A DNA stretch of 64,000 nucleotides, taken from contig NZ_FODR01000015.1 of the NCBI RefSeq assembly GCF_900110415.1, positions 62,001 through 126,000 on the forward strand. Reading direction: 5' to 3'. The stretch is from Mucilaginibacter sp. OK283. Its GTDB lineage: Bacteria > Bacteroidota > Bacteroidia > Sphingobacteriales > Sphingobacteriaceae. The translations under genes were made by a program, and so were the position numbers. Below the pieces are notes generated by a model. That model worked only from the letters and a program-made list of their open reading frames with translations. It did no database searches and was not told where the DNA came from. The stretch's first letter is position 1; every line of letters starts with the position of its first letter. This document shows positions 9,675-18,105 of this stretch, piece by piece.

Positions 9675-10676
9675 CTACCCCGCTGCTTCCATTTCTTTAA
9701 CTTCATTTGGGCGGCCGTTTTTGAAGGCTTTGCGTGGTGTAAGGCCAAGCAGTTCAAACATAGCCATATCGGTATCAAATGAGGGATTTGGTGTGGTTAA
9801 AAGCTTTTCACCTGCAAAAATAGAACTGGCGCCTGCCATAAAGCAAAAAGCCTGCTCAACAGTACTCATTTCGGTACGGCCGGCAGATAACCGCACTACC
9901 GAACGTGGCATAATAATACGGGCGGTAGCAATCATCCTTACCATATCCCAGATAGGTACGCGGGGCTGATCGGCCAGTGGTGTACCAGCTATGGGCACCA
10001 AAGCATTGATAGGTACCGATTCGGGGTGCTTGGGCAGGTTTGACAATGTTTTCAGCATCGAGATCCTGTCTTCAACGGTTTCGCCTAAACCAACTATGCC
10101 ACCGCTGCAAACTGTAATTTTCGCTTTACGTACGTTTTTAAGGGTATTTAACCTGTCGTCATAAGTGCGGGTGGTGATAATACGCTTATAATCTTCTTCA
10201 GATGTATCTAAATTATGGTTATAAGCATACAAGCCGGCATCTGCCAATCGTTGCGCCTGGCTCTCGGTAAGCATACCCAGTGTACAGCATACCTCCATAT
10301 CAAGGCTATTAACAGCCTTTACCATGTCAATCACTTTATCAAAATCGCGGTTATCGCGCACTTCGCGCCAGGCGGCACCCATGCATAAACGCGATGCGCC
10401 ACCGGCTTTTGCTTTTTCGGCAGCAGCAATAACCTCATCTTTAGGCATCATGGCATGTACATCTACACCGGTATTATAACGGGCAGCCTGTGGGCAGTAA
10501 GCGCAATCTTCAGAACAGCCGCCGGTTTTAATAGAAATCAGCGAGCTGATCTGTACTTCGGCGTAATCTTTATTTTCGCGGTGTACGGTTGCCGCGCGGT
10601 AAACCAGGTCGAGTAATGGGGTATGGTATATTTCGGCTATTTCTTCTTTTGTCCAGTCGTATCTTACTTCAGTCAT
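9675..10676 (-). CDS. bioB: biotin synthase BioB
   Basis: 333-aa radical SAM enzyme that inserts sulfur into dethiobiotin, the last step of biotin synthesis. The cluster motif CSEDCAYC (CxxxCxxC) lies near residue 55, and the segments [23 protein letters not shown] and [10 protein letters not shown] match BioB. The length is normal. No other biotin genes are adjacent; mgtE lies 57 bases upstream on the same strand. A TAAATTTG box at 10696-10703 (minus strand) could be its own -7 element. Confidence 0.95.
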   Translation of the reverse strand: MTEVRYDWTKEEIAEIYHTPLLDLVYRAATVHRENKDYAEVQISSLISIKTGGCSEDCAYCPQAARYNTGVDVHAMMPKDEVIAAAEKAKAGGASRLCMGAAWREVRDNRDFDKVIDMVKAVNSLDMEVCCTLGMLTESQAQRLADAGLYAYNHNLDTSEEDYKRIITTRTYDDRLNTLKNVRKAKITVCSGGIVGLGETVEDRISMLKTLSNLPKHPESVPINALVPIAGTPLADQPRVPIWDMVRMIATARIIMPRSVVRLSAGRTEMSTVEQAFCFMAGASSIFAGEKLLTTPNPSFDTDMAMFELLGLTPRKAFKNGRPNEVKEMEAAG

Positions 10677-10695
10677 ATCTCAAATTTTGATGGTT

Positions 10696-10703
10696 CAAAT
10701 TTA
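10696..10703 (-). promoter_or_regulatory. candidate -7 element of bioB
   Basis: TAAATTTG on the minus strand, 20 bases before the bioB start, matches the Bacteroidota TAnnTTTG -7 consensus. No convincing -33 element is seen at the usual spacing, so this is tentative. Confidence 0.3.
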
Positions 10704-10733
10704 TAATAATATCGTATAAAACGCCAGTAACGC

Positions 10734-12089
10734 TTAATGCTTCAACAAAAGCCTGGTAGCCAGGTACAAGGGCAATAAAAACCCGGCGCAATCAGTAAAG
10801 GTGGTAATAATAATAGACGAAGCCACCGCCGGATCTATCCCCACCCTTTTCAATACCAGCGGTATAGATGCCCCGGTAATACCCGCGATGATGAGGTTTC
10901 CTGTCATGGCTAAAAACAAGACGAGACCAAGCATGGGGTTGGCATCATAAAACAGGGCGATGCAAAAAACAACCAGTCCGTTGGCGGCCCCGTTAAGCAT
11001 GCCTACTAAAAATTCTTTTAATACTGTATTATAGGCCTGGCTATCGGTAAGGTTACTTAACGATATACGCCTGACTGTTACCGCAAGGGCCTGCGTGGCT
11101 GCATTACCGCCCATACCTGCTATAATGGTCATGTAAGCGGCTATGCCTTTCACCTGGGAAACGGTATCGTCAAAATGCCTGATCACCGATGCGGCCAGGT
11201 AAGCAGTGGCCAGGTTAATAACCAGCCATGGCAAACGACTTTTTACGGCATCTTTCCAGTTACCGCTCAATTCCTCGTCTTCAGATACACCCGAAATCTT
11301 TAATATATCTTCGGTATTTTCCTGCTCCATTACGTCGATGATATCATCAACGGTAACCCGGCCAAGCAGCTTCATATGGTCATCAACAACCGGGATGGTT
11401 GTTAAATTGTATTGCGATATCAGGCGGGCAACCTCTTCCTGGTCAAGCTCGGCCCTTACATATACAGGGTCGCGTTTTACCAGGTCGCTCACTTTGGCAT
11501 CCGCATGGGCTTTTATAACATCTTTTATCGAGAGGATGCCTTGCAAGGTGTCGGCATCGTCAACCACGTAAATGGTGTAAAACTCCTCCATCTCTTCCGA
11601 TTGGCGAATGATCTCGTCCAGTGCCTCCTTTTTATCCAGCCGGATATTTACTTTGATGAGTTCGGAGTTCATCAAACCGCCGGCCGTATCTTCGGCATAG
11701 TTCAAAAGCGCGCGGATGCTGCTGGCATCATCGGCATCAATATCTTCTAATATTTCCTGCTGCTCGTCTTCATCAAGCTGGGATATAATGTCGGTTGCAT
11801 CGTCATAATCCAGCTCTTCAACTATTTCGGTTCTTTTTTCAGGGTGGAGGTTCAGGAGCAGTTCGCCGGGGCTGTGCTCCTCATCCATTTCGGATAAAAC
11901 TTCGGATGCAACGTCAGTCGGCAGGATATTGATGATCCTTTCCTTGTCCTCCTGCTCAAGTTGTTCAAACAATAAAGCAATCTCCGAGGCGTGATATTCC
12001 TTCAGAACTTTCTCTAATTCAGCGTCATCGGCCTCAAGAGCCGTTTTGATGCGGAGGAGATCGGTTTTATCTAAGTCAAAAGATTGCAT
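10734..12089 (-). CDS. mgtE: magnesium transporter MgtE
   Basis: 451-aa Mg2+ channel/transporter. An N-terminal superhelical MgtE_N domain (about residues 1-125) is rich in Asp/Glu. Two CBS domains follow (about 125-245), which in the family sense cytosolic Mg2+. The C-terminal membrane domain has about five helices with the segment AYMTIIAGMGGNAATQ and the closing TTFTDCAGF. The ATG at 12089 (MQSFDLDKTD) is preferred over an in-frame start 30 bases upstream on family length. Confidence 0.92.
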   Translation of the reverse strand: MQSFDLDKTDLLRIKTALEADDAELEKVLKEYHASEIALLFEQLEQEDKERIINILPTDVASEVLSEMDEEHSPGELLLNLHPEKRTEIVEELDYDDATDIISQLDEDEQQEILEDIDADDASSIRALLNYAEDTAGGLMNSELIKVNIRLDKKEALDEIIRQSEEMEEFYTIYVVDDADTLQGILSIKDVIKAHADAKVSDLVKRDPVYVRAELDQEEVARLISQYNLTTIPVVDDHMKLLGRVTVDDIIDVMEQENTEDILKISGVSEDEELSGNWKDAVKSRLPWLVINLATAYLAASVIRHFDDTVSQVKGIAAYMTIIAGMGGNAATQALAVTVRRISLSNLTDSQAYNTVLKEFLVGMLNGAANGLVVFCIALFYDANPMLGLVLFLAMTGNLIIAGITGASIPLVLKRVGIDPAVASSIIITTFTDCAGFLLPLYLATRLLLKH

Positions 12090-12222
12090 ATCCGACGAAA
12101 ATAAACATTTATGCCGCAATTACGACATTAAAATGAGGTTAAATCGAGGTAAACTCACAAGCTAAAAGTGAGGCCTTTGCCCGCTATGGTTCGACAGGCT
12201 CACCAAGACATATTCAATTTTC

Positions 12223-12311
12223 CTGTCATCCTGAGGCACGAAGGATCTATCAGGCATGTATCATCGATAGAAAAGTTCGCGAATAGATCCTTTCGTACCT
12301 CAGGATGACAG
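12223..12311. repeat. long imperfect inverted repeat (REP-like)
   Basis: Left arm 12223-12250 and right arm 12283-12311 are reverse complements apart from one inserted base and one substitution, with a 32-base loop. T-rich sequence flanks it. It lies in the 296-base gap between mgtE and the YigZ gene (both minus). A phrase reading ttcgacaggctcaccaagac, a second common intergenic motif type, precedes it near 12190, and a 14-base palindrome lies at 12344-12357. It may act as a terminator or be a dispersed repeat. Confidence 0.7.
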
Positions 12312-12385
12312 TCTTTTATTTTTGAATGTCAGTCTCCCTTCAGAATTTCGCGAAATTTTTCCACTACCCCATGACGTTGAAGAGG

Positions 12386-13000
12386 CTACAAACTATAATC
12401 ATACTTCGCCTTTAACCCGGCTAGCTTTCCTAATTTACCCAGAACCTGCTCCACCTGCATTTTGCGGATAGACAGCTGCATGCTACAATCGTTATCAAAC
12501 TGCTGTTCAAGCACCTGAAGATTCTCTTCTTTGATAATCCGCATCACATCATTCATCTGCAGGTAATCAAACTTAATGGTGTAAATATCATTCACCGTTT
12601 TTTGGATGATGGTAGCCAGCTTCAGGGCTTCTTCTGTAGCTACCTTGTAGGCGTTAATTAACCCTGGTACGCCAAGCAGCGTACCCCCAAAATAACGCAC
12701 TACAACCACCAGGATATTGGTAACATCTTTTGACAGCAGGATATTTAGTATCGGCCGGCCGGCGGTGCCCGATGGTTCGCCGTCGTCATTCACCCGGTAA
12801 ACAGACCTATCGGTACCCAGGCGCATGGCCCAGCAATGGTGGTTGGCTTTGGGGTGTTCGGCTTTTAATTTGGCTACGATACCTTTAATATCATTATCGG
12901 AGCTGATGGGATAAGCAAACCCCAGGAACTTGCTGCCCCTATCCCGGAATATACTTTCGGTCGGTTTTTCGATGGTTTGATAGGTGTCGTCAAAAAGCAT
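12386..13000 (-). CDS. YigZ/IMPACT family protein
   Basis: 204-aa protein of the YigZ (UPF0029, IMPACT) family. The N-terminal domain has the family core with NHHCWAMRLG, the DDGEPSGTAGRPIL signature and VVVRYFGGTLLG. The C-terminal about 70 residues form the DUF1949 ferredoxin-like domain. IMPACT relatives act in translation control in eukaryotes; the bacterial role is unclear. A tandem heptamer array lies immediately upstream of its start. Confidence 0.9.
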   Translation of the reverse strand: MLFDDTYQTIEKPTESIFRDRGSKFLGFAYPISSDNDIKGIVAKLKAEHPKANHHCWAMRLGTDRSVYRVNDDGEPSGTAGRPILNILLSKDVTNILVVVVRYFGGTLLGVPGLINAYKVATEEALKLATIIQKTVNDIYTIKFDYLQMNDVMRIIKEENLQVLEQQFDNDCSMQLSIRKMQVEQVLGKLGKLAGLKAKYDYSL

Positions 13001-13008
13001 TATTTAGG

Positions 13009-13043
13009 AGCTAAAAGCTGAAGGCTTAAAGCGGAAAGCATTG
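13009..13043. repeat. short tandem heptamer array
   Basis: Five 7-base units (agctaaa, agctgaa, ggcttaa, agcggaa, agcattg) immediately upstream of the YigZ gene start. Same period as the arrays near mtaB and ribD but a different unit sequence. Confidence 0.65.
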
Positions 13044-13071
13044 AAAAGCCATTCATGAGTACAACATTAAA

Positions 13072-13962
13072 TTACAAATGCAAAAAGCCTAATGTTTGCG
13101 GGAAATAAATAATAACAATAGCCAATATAGCTACCAATAGTCCTATTTTGTTAAGTGTGCTTAATTTCTCTCTAAATACAAGCATACCTACCAGGGCTCC
13201 TACAACAATAACCCCAATATTCATTGACGAAAACACCGATGACGGGTTATTTGCCAGGGCTTTGTGCGCCTTCAGATAAAAAAGAATATTACCAAAATTA
13301 AACAAACCCAATACCCAGCCAATGAGTATATGCGGCCATGAGAAACGCATTTTTTTTGTGAACACCTGGTATAACAAACCGATAAACGACAACGTAAACG
13401 CAAGAATAAAGACAATAAAAATGGCTGTAGTAAAAGGCACGCTGTTAACTTTAGTGATCTGCTTCAGCAATACATCTATAATTCCGAACCCCAGGAAAAC
13501 AATAAGCAGATAGGTCCAAGAACCCTTTTCTGTATTTTTATGATTAGGCCTGCCCGTTGTTTTTTGCCATGGAATTGTACAAAATATGGCAATAAACGCC
13601 AAGGCGATACCAATGATCTTTATTGTATTTGAAGCCTCGCCAAATATCAAAAAGGCCGATATAATGGGAATAAACAGCGACAAACGCTGCGCAACATCTG
13701 TACGTACAATACCAGCCCTGCGCACCGATGCAGCCATAACCAAAAACACAGAGGGAAATAAAACTCCAAGCGCCAGGTAATTAAATACAGGTGTATTTTG
13801 CAGGCCTGCAAGCGATGGCCTGTAAAAAAGCCAGGTAAGCATAATGGCCATCGAATAATTCCAGGTTACCGCCTGGTAAACGTCAATGTGGTACCTTTTG
13901 GCCAGCTTAAGCATAACCGACACAATAACACTACAACAAATACTTAAAAAAACAAATAGCAT
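13072..13962 (-). CDS. EamA/DMT family transporter
   Basis: 296-aa membrane protein with about ten hydrophobic segments in two homologous halves, the layout of the drug/metabolite transporter (EamA) superfamily. The second half ends with the typical segment FREKLSTLNKIGLLVAILAIVII. Substrates in this superfamily range from amino acids to nucleotides and cannot be told from sequence. It stands alone between two array-bearing gaps. Confidence 0.85.
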   Translation of the reverse strand: MLFVFLSICCSVIVSVMLKLAKRYHIDVYQAVTWNYSMAIMLTWLFYRPSLAGLQNTPVFNYLALGVLFPSVFLVMAASVRRAGIVRTDVAQRLSLFIPIISAFLIFGEASNTIKIIGIALAFIAIFCTIPWQKTTGRPNHKNTEKGSWTYLLIVFLGFGIIDVLLKQITKVNSVPFTTAIFIVFILAFTLSFIGLLYQVFTKKMRFSWPHILIGWVLGLFNFGNILFYLKAHKALANNPSSVFSSMNIGVIVVGALVGMLVFREKLSTLNKIGLLVAILAIVIIYFPQTLGFLHL

Positions 13963-13979
13963 AATTGGTGGTGTGTAGT

Positions 13980-14007
13980 AGAGTCAAGAATCAAGAGTCA
14001 AGAATTA
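13980..14007. repeat. tandem heptamer array, left member of an inverted pair
   Basis: Four 7-base units (agagtca, agaatca, agagtca, agaatta). Its reverse complement form is repeated at 14085-14112 after a 77-base spacer, so the two arrays could pair as a long hairpin. Confidence 0.75.
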
Positions 14008-14084
14008 AGATTTTTCTGGCTTCAGGCGAAAGCATCAGGTGCAAATTACAAGCTTATTTTTTCGCTGTCCCATATTTCTCCTGT

Positions 14085-14112
14085 CTTGATTCTTGACTCT
14101 TAATTCTTGATT
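14085..14112. repeat. tandem heptamer array, right member, running into ribD
   Basis: Four 7-base units (cttgatt, cttgact, cttaatt, cttgatt), inverted relative to 13980-14007. It enters the 3' end of ribD: the last codons (Arg-Ile-Lys-Asn) and the TAA stop at 14100-14102 are array sequence. Confidence 0.75.
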
Positions 14113-15155
14113 CTATTATAAATTATTTGTAAACGGTCGTCTTCAATAAATGATTCGGCGGCAAGTATACCTGTTATTTGTGGTGATTTTATGCCTTTTG
14201 ATAAAACAGTTTTGCCGGTAAAAATGCGGGCCTCATCCCAAAGCCCGGCATCAATAAACACCTGCAGGGTATGCGCACCTCCTTCAATGATCACCGATTG
14301 AATGTCTTGTAAATATAATTGGTACAAAATGTATTGAGGCACATAGCGGTCAAAATCCTCTAATGCAATATACTTGTTTTTTCCGTCGGAATTAAATTCT
14401 ATTTCATTAAAAATCAGTGTTTCAACAGATTGATCAAATACATTGGCCTCTTTACTAAGTTCCAGCCTCCTATCTATCACCACCCGTTTTGGCGATCTTC
14501 CTTCCCAGTACCTTACGTTTAATTGCGGGTTATCAATGGCAACGGTATTTTTCCCAATCAAAATAGCATCCTCCTCGCTGCGCCATTTATGTACCAGCTT
14601 GCGCGCCTGGGTGCCCGTTATCCAAAACTGGCTGCCATCAGCAGGCGCAAAAAAACCATCATTGGTTTGCGCCCATTTCAATATAATGTATGGCCGGTGC
14701 TTTTGTACTTTGGTAAAAAACCTGCGGTTAAGCCACTGGCATTCTTTTTCCAGCACCCCGGTTATCACTTCAATACCGGCAGCTTTAAGTTTTTCAATTC
14801 CTTTACCATCAACCTGGGCAAAAGGGTCGCGGGTGCCAACAATTACCAGGGGAATTTGATGTTCAATAATCAAATCGGCACAGGGTGGTGTTTTACCATA
14901 ATGTGCACAGGGCTCTAATGAAACATATATGGTTGATTGCTTTAACAGTTGGGCCGCGTTATCAAATTTAGCCATTACCTGCGCAATTGCGTTCACTTCG
15001 GCATGGGCCTGGCCATATCTCTGGTGATAGCCCTCGCCTATTATTTTGCCTTCATGAACAACTACCGCGCCTACCATCGGGTTCGGGCTCACCTGCCCTG
15101 CTCCAAGCTGGGCAAGTTCAAGGCAACGCTGCATAAAAATTTCATGTTGAACCAT
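14100..15155 (-). CDS. ribD: bifunctional riboflavin deaminase/reductase RibD
   Basis: 351-aa enzyme for two consecutive riboflavin steps. The N-terminal deaminase domain carries the zinc motifs HAEVNAI and SLEPCAHYGKTPPCADLI. The C-terminal RibD_C reductase begins at about residue 148 (RPYIILKWAQTNDGFF) and has the VIIEGGAHTL segment. The 3' end runs into a heptamer array that supplies the last residues and stop. It is divergent from prmC, with only 33 bases between starts. Confidence 0.93.
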   Translation of the reverse strand: MVQHEIFMQRCLELAQLGAGQVSPNPMVGAVVVHEGKIIGEGYHQRYGQAHAEVNAIAQVMAKFDNAAQLLKQSTIYVSLEPCAHYGKTPPCADLIIEHQIPLVIVGTRDPFAQVDGKGIEKLKAAGIEVITGVLEKECQWLNRRFFTKVQKHRPYIILKWAQTNDGFFAPADGSQFWITGTQARKLVHKWRSEEDAILIGKNTVAIDNPQLNVRYWEGRSPKRVVIDRRLELSKEANVFDQSVETLIFNEIEFNSDGKNKYIALEDFDRYVPQYILYQLYLQDIQSVIIEGGAHTLQVFIDAGLWDEARIFTGKTVLSKGIKSPQITGILAAESFIEDDRLQIIYNRIKN

Positions 15156-15188
15156 GCTGCAAAAGTAGCTTTTATGTTACTTTGTTGC

Positions 15189-16169
15189 ATGATTACCATA
15201 AAGGATGTTTTTGAAGATTACAAACAGCTGAACAAAGTATATGACGCTAACGAGGTAGAGTCGCTTACTTTATTAACTATCAGCCAGGTAACCAACCTGA
15301 CAAAAGCATCTGTTAAAGCATTTCCGGAACGGGAGCTAAATGAGGAACAAGCCCAAAAACTAACGAATATTGTTGCCGAGCTGATAACGGGCAAGCCTAT
15401 TCAATATATTTTAGGTGTTACCGAATTTTATGGACTACCGTTTAAAGTAAATACCAGCGTACTTATCCCCCGCCCCGAAACAGAAGAACTGGTAGAGTGG
15501 ATATTGGCAGTTTGCAGCGGGCGGTTGGCAGTGGGCAGTTCTCAGTGGGCAGTGGGCAGTGGGCAGTGGGCAGATGGCAGGTCCCAGTCGGCGATTGGCA
15601 ATGGGCAGTTTGCAGGCAGTATATTGGATATTGGCACGGGGAGCGGGTGCATTGCCATTAGCCTGAAAAAGAATTTACCACAGGCACAGGTCTCGGCAAT
15701 TGATATATCCGAAGGTGCGTTGCAGACCGCAAAAGAAAATGCTGACTTAAATGATGTTCAAGTGCAATTTATCCAGGCTGATATTTTAGACGCAGCAACC
15801 ACTCACCACTCACCACTCACTACTCACCACTCACCACTACTCACAACTCACCAAATCATCGTCAGTAACCCGCCCTATGTAACGCTGGACGACAAAAAAC
15901 AAATGCACACCAACGTAACCGATTTTGAGCCCCATACTGCGTTGTTTGTCCCTGAGGACGATCCGCTGTTGTTTTACAGGGCTATTGCAGATTTTGCTTC
16001 GGGTAACTTAACCGTCGGGGGATATTTATTTTTTGAGATTAATGAGAGTTTAGGTAAAGAAACTGTTGAATTATTACGCGACAAACATTTTACCGATATT
16101 GAGCTACGACAAGACATGAGCGGCCGCGACAGGATGATTGGTTGCAGATGGCATGTTACTTATCCTTAA
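15189..16169 (+). CDS. prmC: peptide chain release factor N5-glutamine methyltransferase PrmC with repeat insertions
   Basis: 326-aa SAM-dependent enzyme that methylates the GGQ glutamine of RF1/RF2. The N-terminal helical domain includes [18 protein letters not shown] and [16 protein letters not shown] motif I is [13 protein letters not shown] (about 145-157), and the catalytic motif is NPPY at 227-230. The start at 15189 follows a gap of 33 bases from ribD; the longer upstream frame is only antisense to ribD. It is longer than the usual about 280 residues because of two translated tandem-repeat tracts, residues about 106-143 (Gly/Ser/Gln/Trp-rich) and 202-221 (Thr/His/Ser-rich). Both fall in surface-loop positions and leave the catalytic motifs intact. 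The 3' end overlaps a convergent gene by 14 bases. Confidence 0.9.
   Translation: MITIKDVFEDYKQLNKVYDANEVESLTLLTISQVTNLTKASVKAFPERELNEEQAQKLTNIVAELITGKPIQYILGVTEFYGLPFKVNTSVLIPRPETEELVEWILAVCSGRLAVGSSQWAVGSGQWADGRSQSAIGNGQFAGSILDIGTGSGCIAISLKKNLPQAQVSAIDISEGALQTAKENADLNDVQVQFIQADILDAATTHHSPLTTHHSPLLTTHQIIVSNPPYVTLDDKKQMHTNVTDFEPHTALFVPEDDPLLFYRAIADFASGNLTVGGYLFFEINESLGKETVELLRDKHFTDIELRQDMSGRDRMIGCRWHVTYP
15504..15615. repeat. sixteen-unit heptamer array inside prmC
   Basis: Sixteen consecutive 7-base units, most reading tgggcag or ttggcag, with diverged copies (ttctcag, gtcccag, tcggcga). It is translated in frame within prmC just before SAM motif I. Period 7 means all three reading frames are used in turn. 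Confidence 0.85.
15798..15853. repeat. second heptamer array inside prmC
   Basis: Eight 7-base units of the form accactc or actcacc, with one or two diverged copies, translated as a Thr/His/Ser/Pro-rich tract just before the NPPY motif. The unit (actcacc) resembles the reverse complement of the first array unit (actgccc, 5 of 7 bases), so the two arrays look like an inverted pair around a 182-base coding spacer. Confidence 0.8.
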
Positions 16170-17268
16170 CTACAATGCCCTGGTAATTGTAGTAATTACG
16201 GTAAAAAAACAGGTAAGCCACACCCAGGTTAAGCGGTATCAACACCCAAAGCAGGTGAAACATAATTACCCAAAACAACACAATAAATAAGGCCAGTATC
16301 CATTGAATATATTTATCCATGTTTAAGCCGAACCAATAAAGCAGGCAATGGAAAAGCATGGCTGTACTTAACCCTGCCAATAATAATTCCACAGCCATTA
16401 AAGGGCTAAACCGGCTAAACAGCCAAACGCTTTCGGGTATTAGCATAAAGAAATAAACACCCGCAAAATTCAGGAACAGCCTGAACCTGCTATAGGGCAG
16501 GTTACGCGAAAAACTTAGCCTCGTTTCTTCAAACCTATGCGCCTCAAATATCAAAACCACATGGGCAGTTATTACAGCCAGGATGGCTATCCCGGCCAGC
16601 CGCAAATCATTCTTCACATCGGCAAATAAATAAAAAACACCGGTTATAATTAACCACGACAATGCTTTGGTAACAAAGTATTGCACTTTAAGCTTATCAA
16701 AAACATGATAGATGTACAGGCTAATGTATGGCTTGCGCCATTTGTTGCTCAGCTTTAACAAAAAGGATTGGCTGCTGCCGTCAACCAGCCGGTTTAATAT
16801 CCGTGTATATATTAGTGCGCTCCACCAAACCATGGCCACTAAAAACAAAACCATCGCGGCAGGCAGCAGATAGTAATGATGCACTACACCTACGCAAACA
16901 GCCATTACAGCGTAAATGATAACCGGGCTTAAAATAATGGCTTGTGTATAGCCCCAGCTTTTTAATTGATGCTTGCGGCTTAGCGCATTGCTGCTGTAAA
17001 ATAAAAACTGCTTTTCGGGCGCCAGTAATTGCACCGATACATAGTGCCAGCTTTTAAAAACGTATAACAGCCAGCCGCCAATAACTATCGCCAACATTAC
17101 CGGGCTGCTGCACATGGCCACCATTAACGATTCATGGTAGCTAATGAGCATATTGCCGGGCACACAGCCAACCAATATAAAAAAAACAAAAAGCAACACA
17201 GGCGCGTGCACCTGGTAAAAACCAAATGCAAATACTTTTACCAACACATTGCTTAACGGCTGCTTCAT
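16156..17268 (-). CDS. multi-pass membrane protein, probable ABC permease partner
   Basis: 370-aa protein with about eight or nine hydrophobic segments and no recognisable enzymatic motif. Its start overlaps the stop of the upstream ABC ATPase gene at 17268, which suggests they form one transporter, the ATPase energising this permease. The substrate is unknown. The 3' end overlaps prmC by 14 bases in convergent orientation. The function rests on context more than on sequence similarity that I can recognise. Confidence 0.65.
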   Translation of the reverse strand: MKQPLSNVLVKVFAFGFYQVHAPVLLFVFFILVGCVPGNMLISYHESLMVAMCSSPVMLAIVIGGWLLYVFKSWHYVSVQLLAPEKQFLFYSSNALSRKHQLKSWGYTQAIILSPVIIYAVMAVCVGVVHHYYLLPAAMVLFLVAMVWWSALIYTRILNRLVDGSSQSFLLKLSNKWRKPYISLYIYHVFDKLKVQYFVTKALSWLIITGVFYLFADVKNDLRLAGIAILAVITAHVVLIFEAHRFEETRLSFSRNLPYSRFRLFLNFAGVYFFMLIPESVWLFSRFSPLMAVELLLAGLSTAMLFHCLLYWFGLNMDKYIQWILALFIVLFWVIMFHLLWVLIPLNLGVAYLFFYRNYYNYQGIVVKDK

Positions 17269-17903
17269 TACGCTATTGACTTTAAGGTTTGCCCTTCAAC
17301 CAGTAGTTCGCCCGCTGCAGGCAACTCCTCAAGCTCAAGCGTTTGGTGCGATGAAAGCAGGAAGCTGGTACCTTGCTGAAGATGCCGCTCGGCAATCCAG
17401 CTGTTTAAGATTTTTAAAGATCCGGTATCAATGGTAATAAGCGGCTCATCTAACAGGATCAATTTAGGATTGCCCAGGAACGCCAACACCAGCGACAATT
17501 TTTTAAGCATCCCGCTGGAGTAAGTCCCCAAAGGCTGGCCAACGTAGCTTTGCATCTGCATGGTATCTATATAATGTTGCTCCTGCCCTTCCGGGGCGTC
17601 CTTGGCCTGCGCAAAAAGGGCAATCATCTCCTTACCAGTCAAAAATTCGGGGAACACGGGTTCAGCTTCGGCAAAGTTCACCAGTTTGCGGTAAGCCACA
17701 GGTTGTTTTTTTATGCTGATAGCGTTATCCAACAAAATATCACCATCAAAAGATAAAATACCGGCGATAGACTTTAGCAGCGTACTTTTACCCGAACCGT
17801 TAACTCCCTTTATCCAGTAAACTCCCGGACTGATGGTAAGTTCGTCTATTTTAAGCGCCGGGAAACCACCGTAGAGTTTTTTAAATTTTATGAATTGCAG
17901 CAT
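17268..17903 (-). CDS. ABC transporter ATP-binding protein
   Basis: 211-aa ATPase subunit. Walker A is GVNGSGKST (about residues 34-42), the ABC signature is YSSGMLKKLSLVLAFL and Walker B is LILLDEPL. The signature is a divergent SSGM form, as in small two-gene exporters. It is directly coupled to the downstream membrane gene. The likely role is ATP-driven transport of an unknown substrate across the inner membrane. Confidence 0.88.
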   Translation of the reverse strand: MLQFIKFKKLYGGFPALKIDELTISPGVYWIKGVNGSGKSTLLKSIAGILSFDGDILLDNAISIKKQPVAYRKLVNFAEAEPVFPEFLTGKEMIALFAQAKDAPEGQEQHYIDTMQMQSYVGQPLGTYSSGMLKKLSLVLAFLGNPKLILLDEPLITIDTGSLKILNSWIAERHLQQGTSFLLSSHQTLELEELPAAGELLVEGQTLKSIA

Positions 17904-17967
17904 TGTTGGTTTGATAGTAAAAGAAATGCAATGTTACACGGAGATACTTCAATTTTGTAATCAGTCA

Positions 17968-18037
17968 AAGTGTACCACCCTGTGCCAGGGTGTTTCAGGA
18001 TGTTTCAGCCCGTGCCAGGGTGTGTCATCCCGTACCG
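17968..18037. repeat. tandem decamer array
   Basis: Seven consecutive 10-base units with the shared pattern NNNNGTNYCA: aagtgtacca, ccctgtgcca, gggtgtttca, ggatgtttca, gcccgtgcca, gggtgtgtca, tcccgtaccg. It lies in the 202-base gap between the ddl stop and the ABC ATPase start. No inverted partner is evident. Confidence 0.7.
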
Positions 18038-18105
18038 GTACACACAGTTTGCTGGTTATATATGGTACCGAAAACAAGGGATTAATTCTGATAAATGCAA
18101 AATTC

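Noticed and set aside
14949-15188. N-terminal extension of the prmC frame by 80 codons
   Set aside because: It is antisense to the ribD coding sequence, and the family start fits the ATG at 15189.
15504-15615. CRISPR array
   Set aside because: Units are only 7 bases without spacers and are translated in prmC; there are no cas genes in the window.
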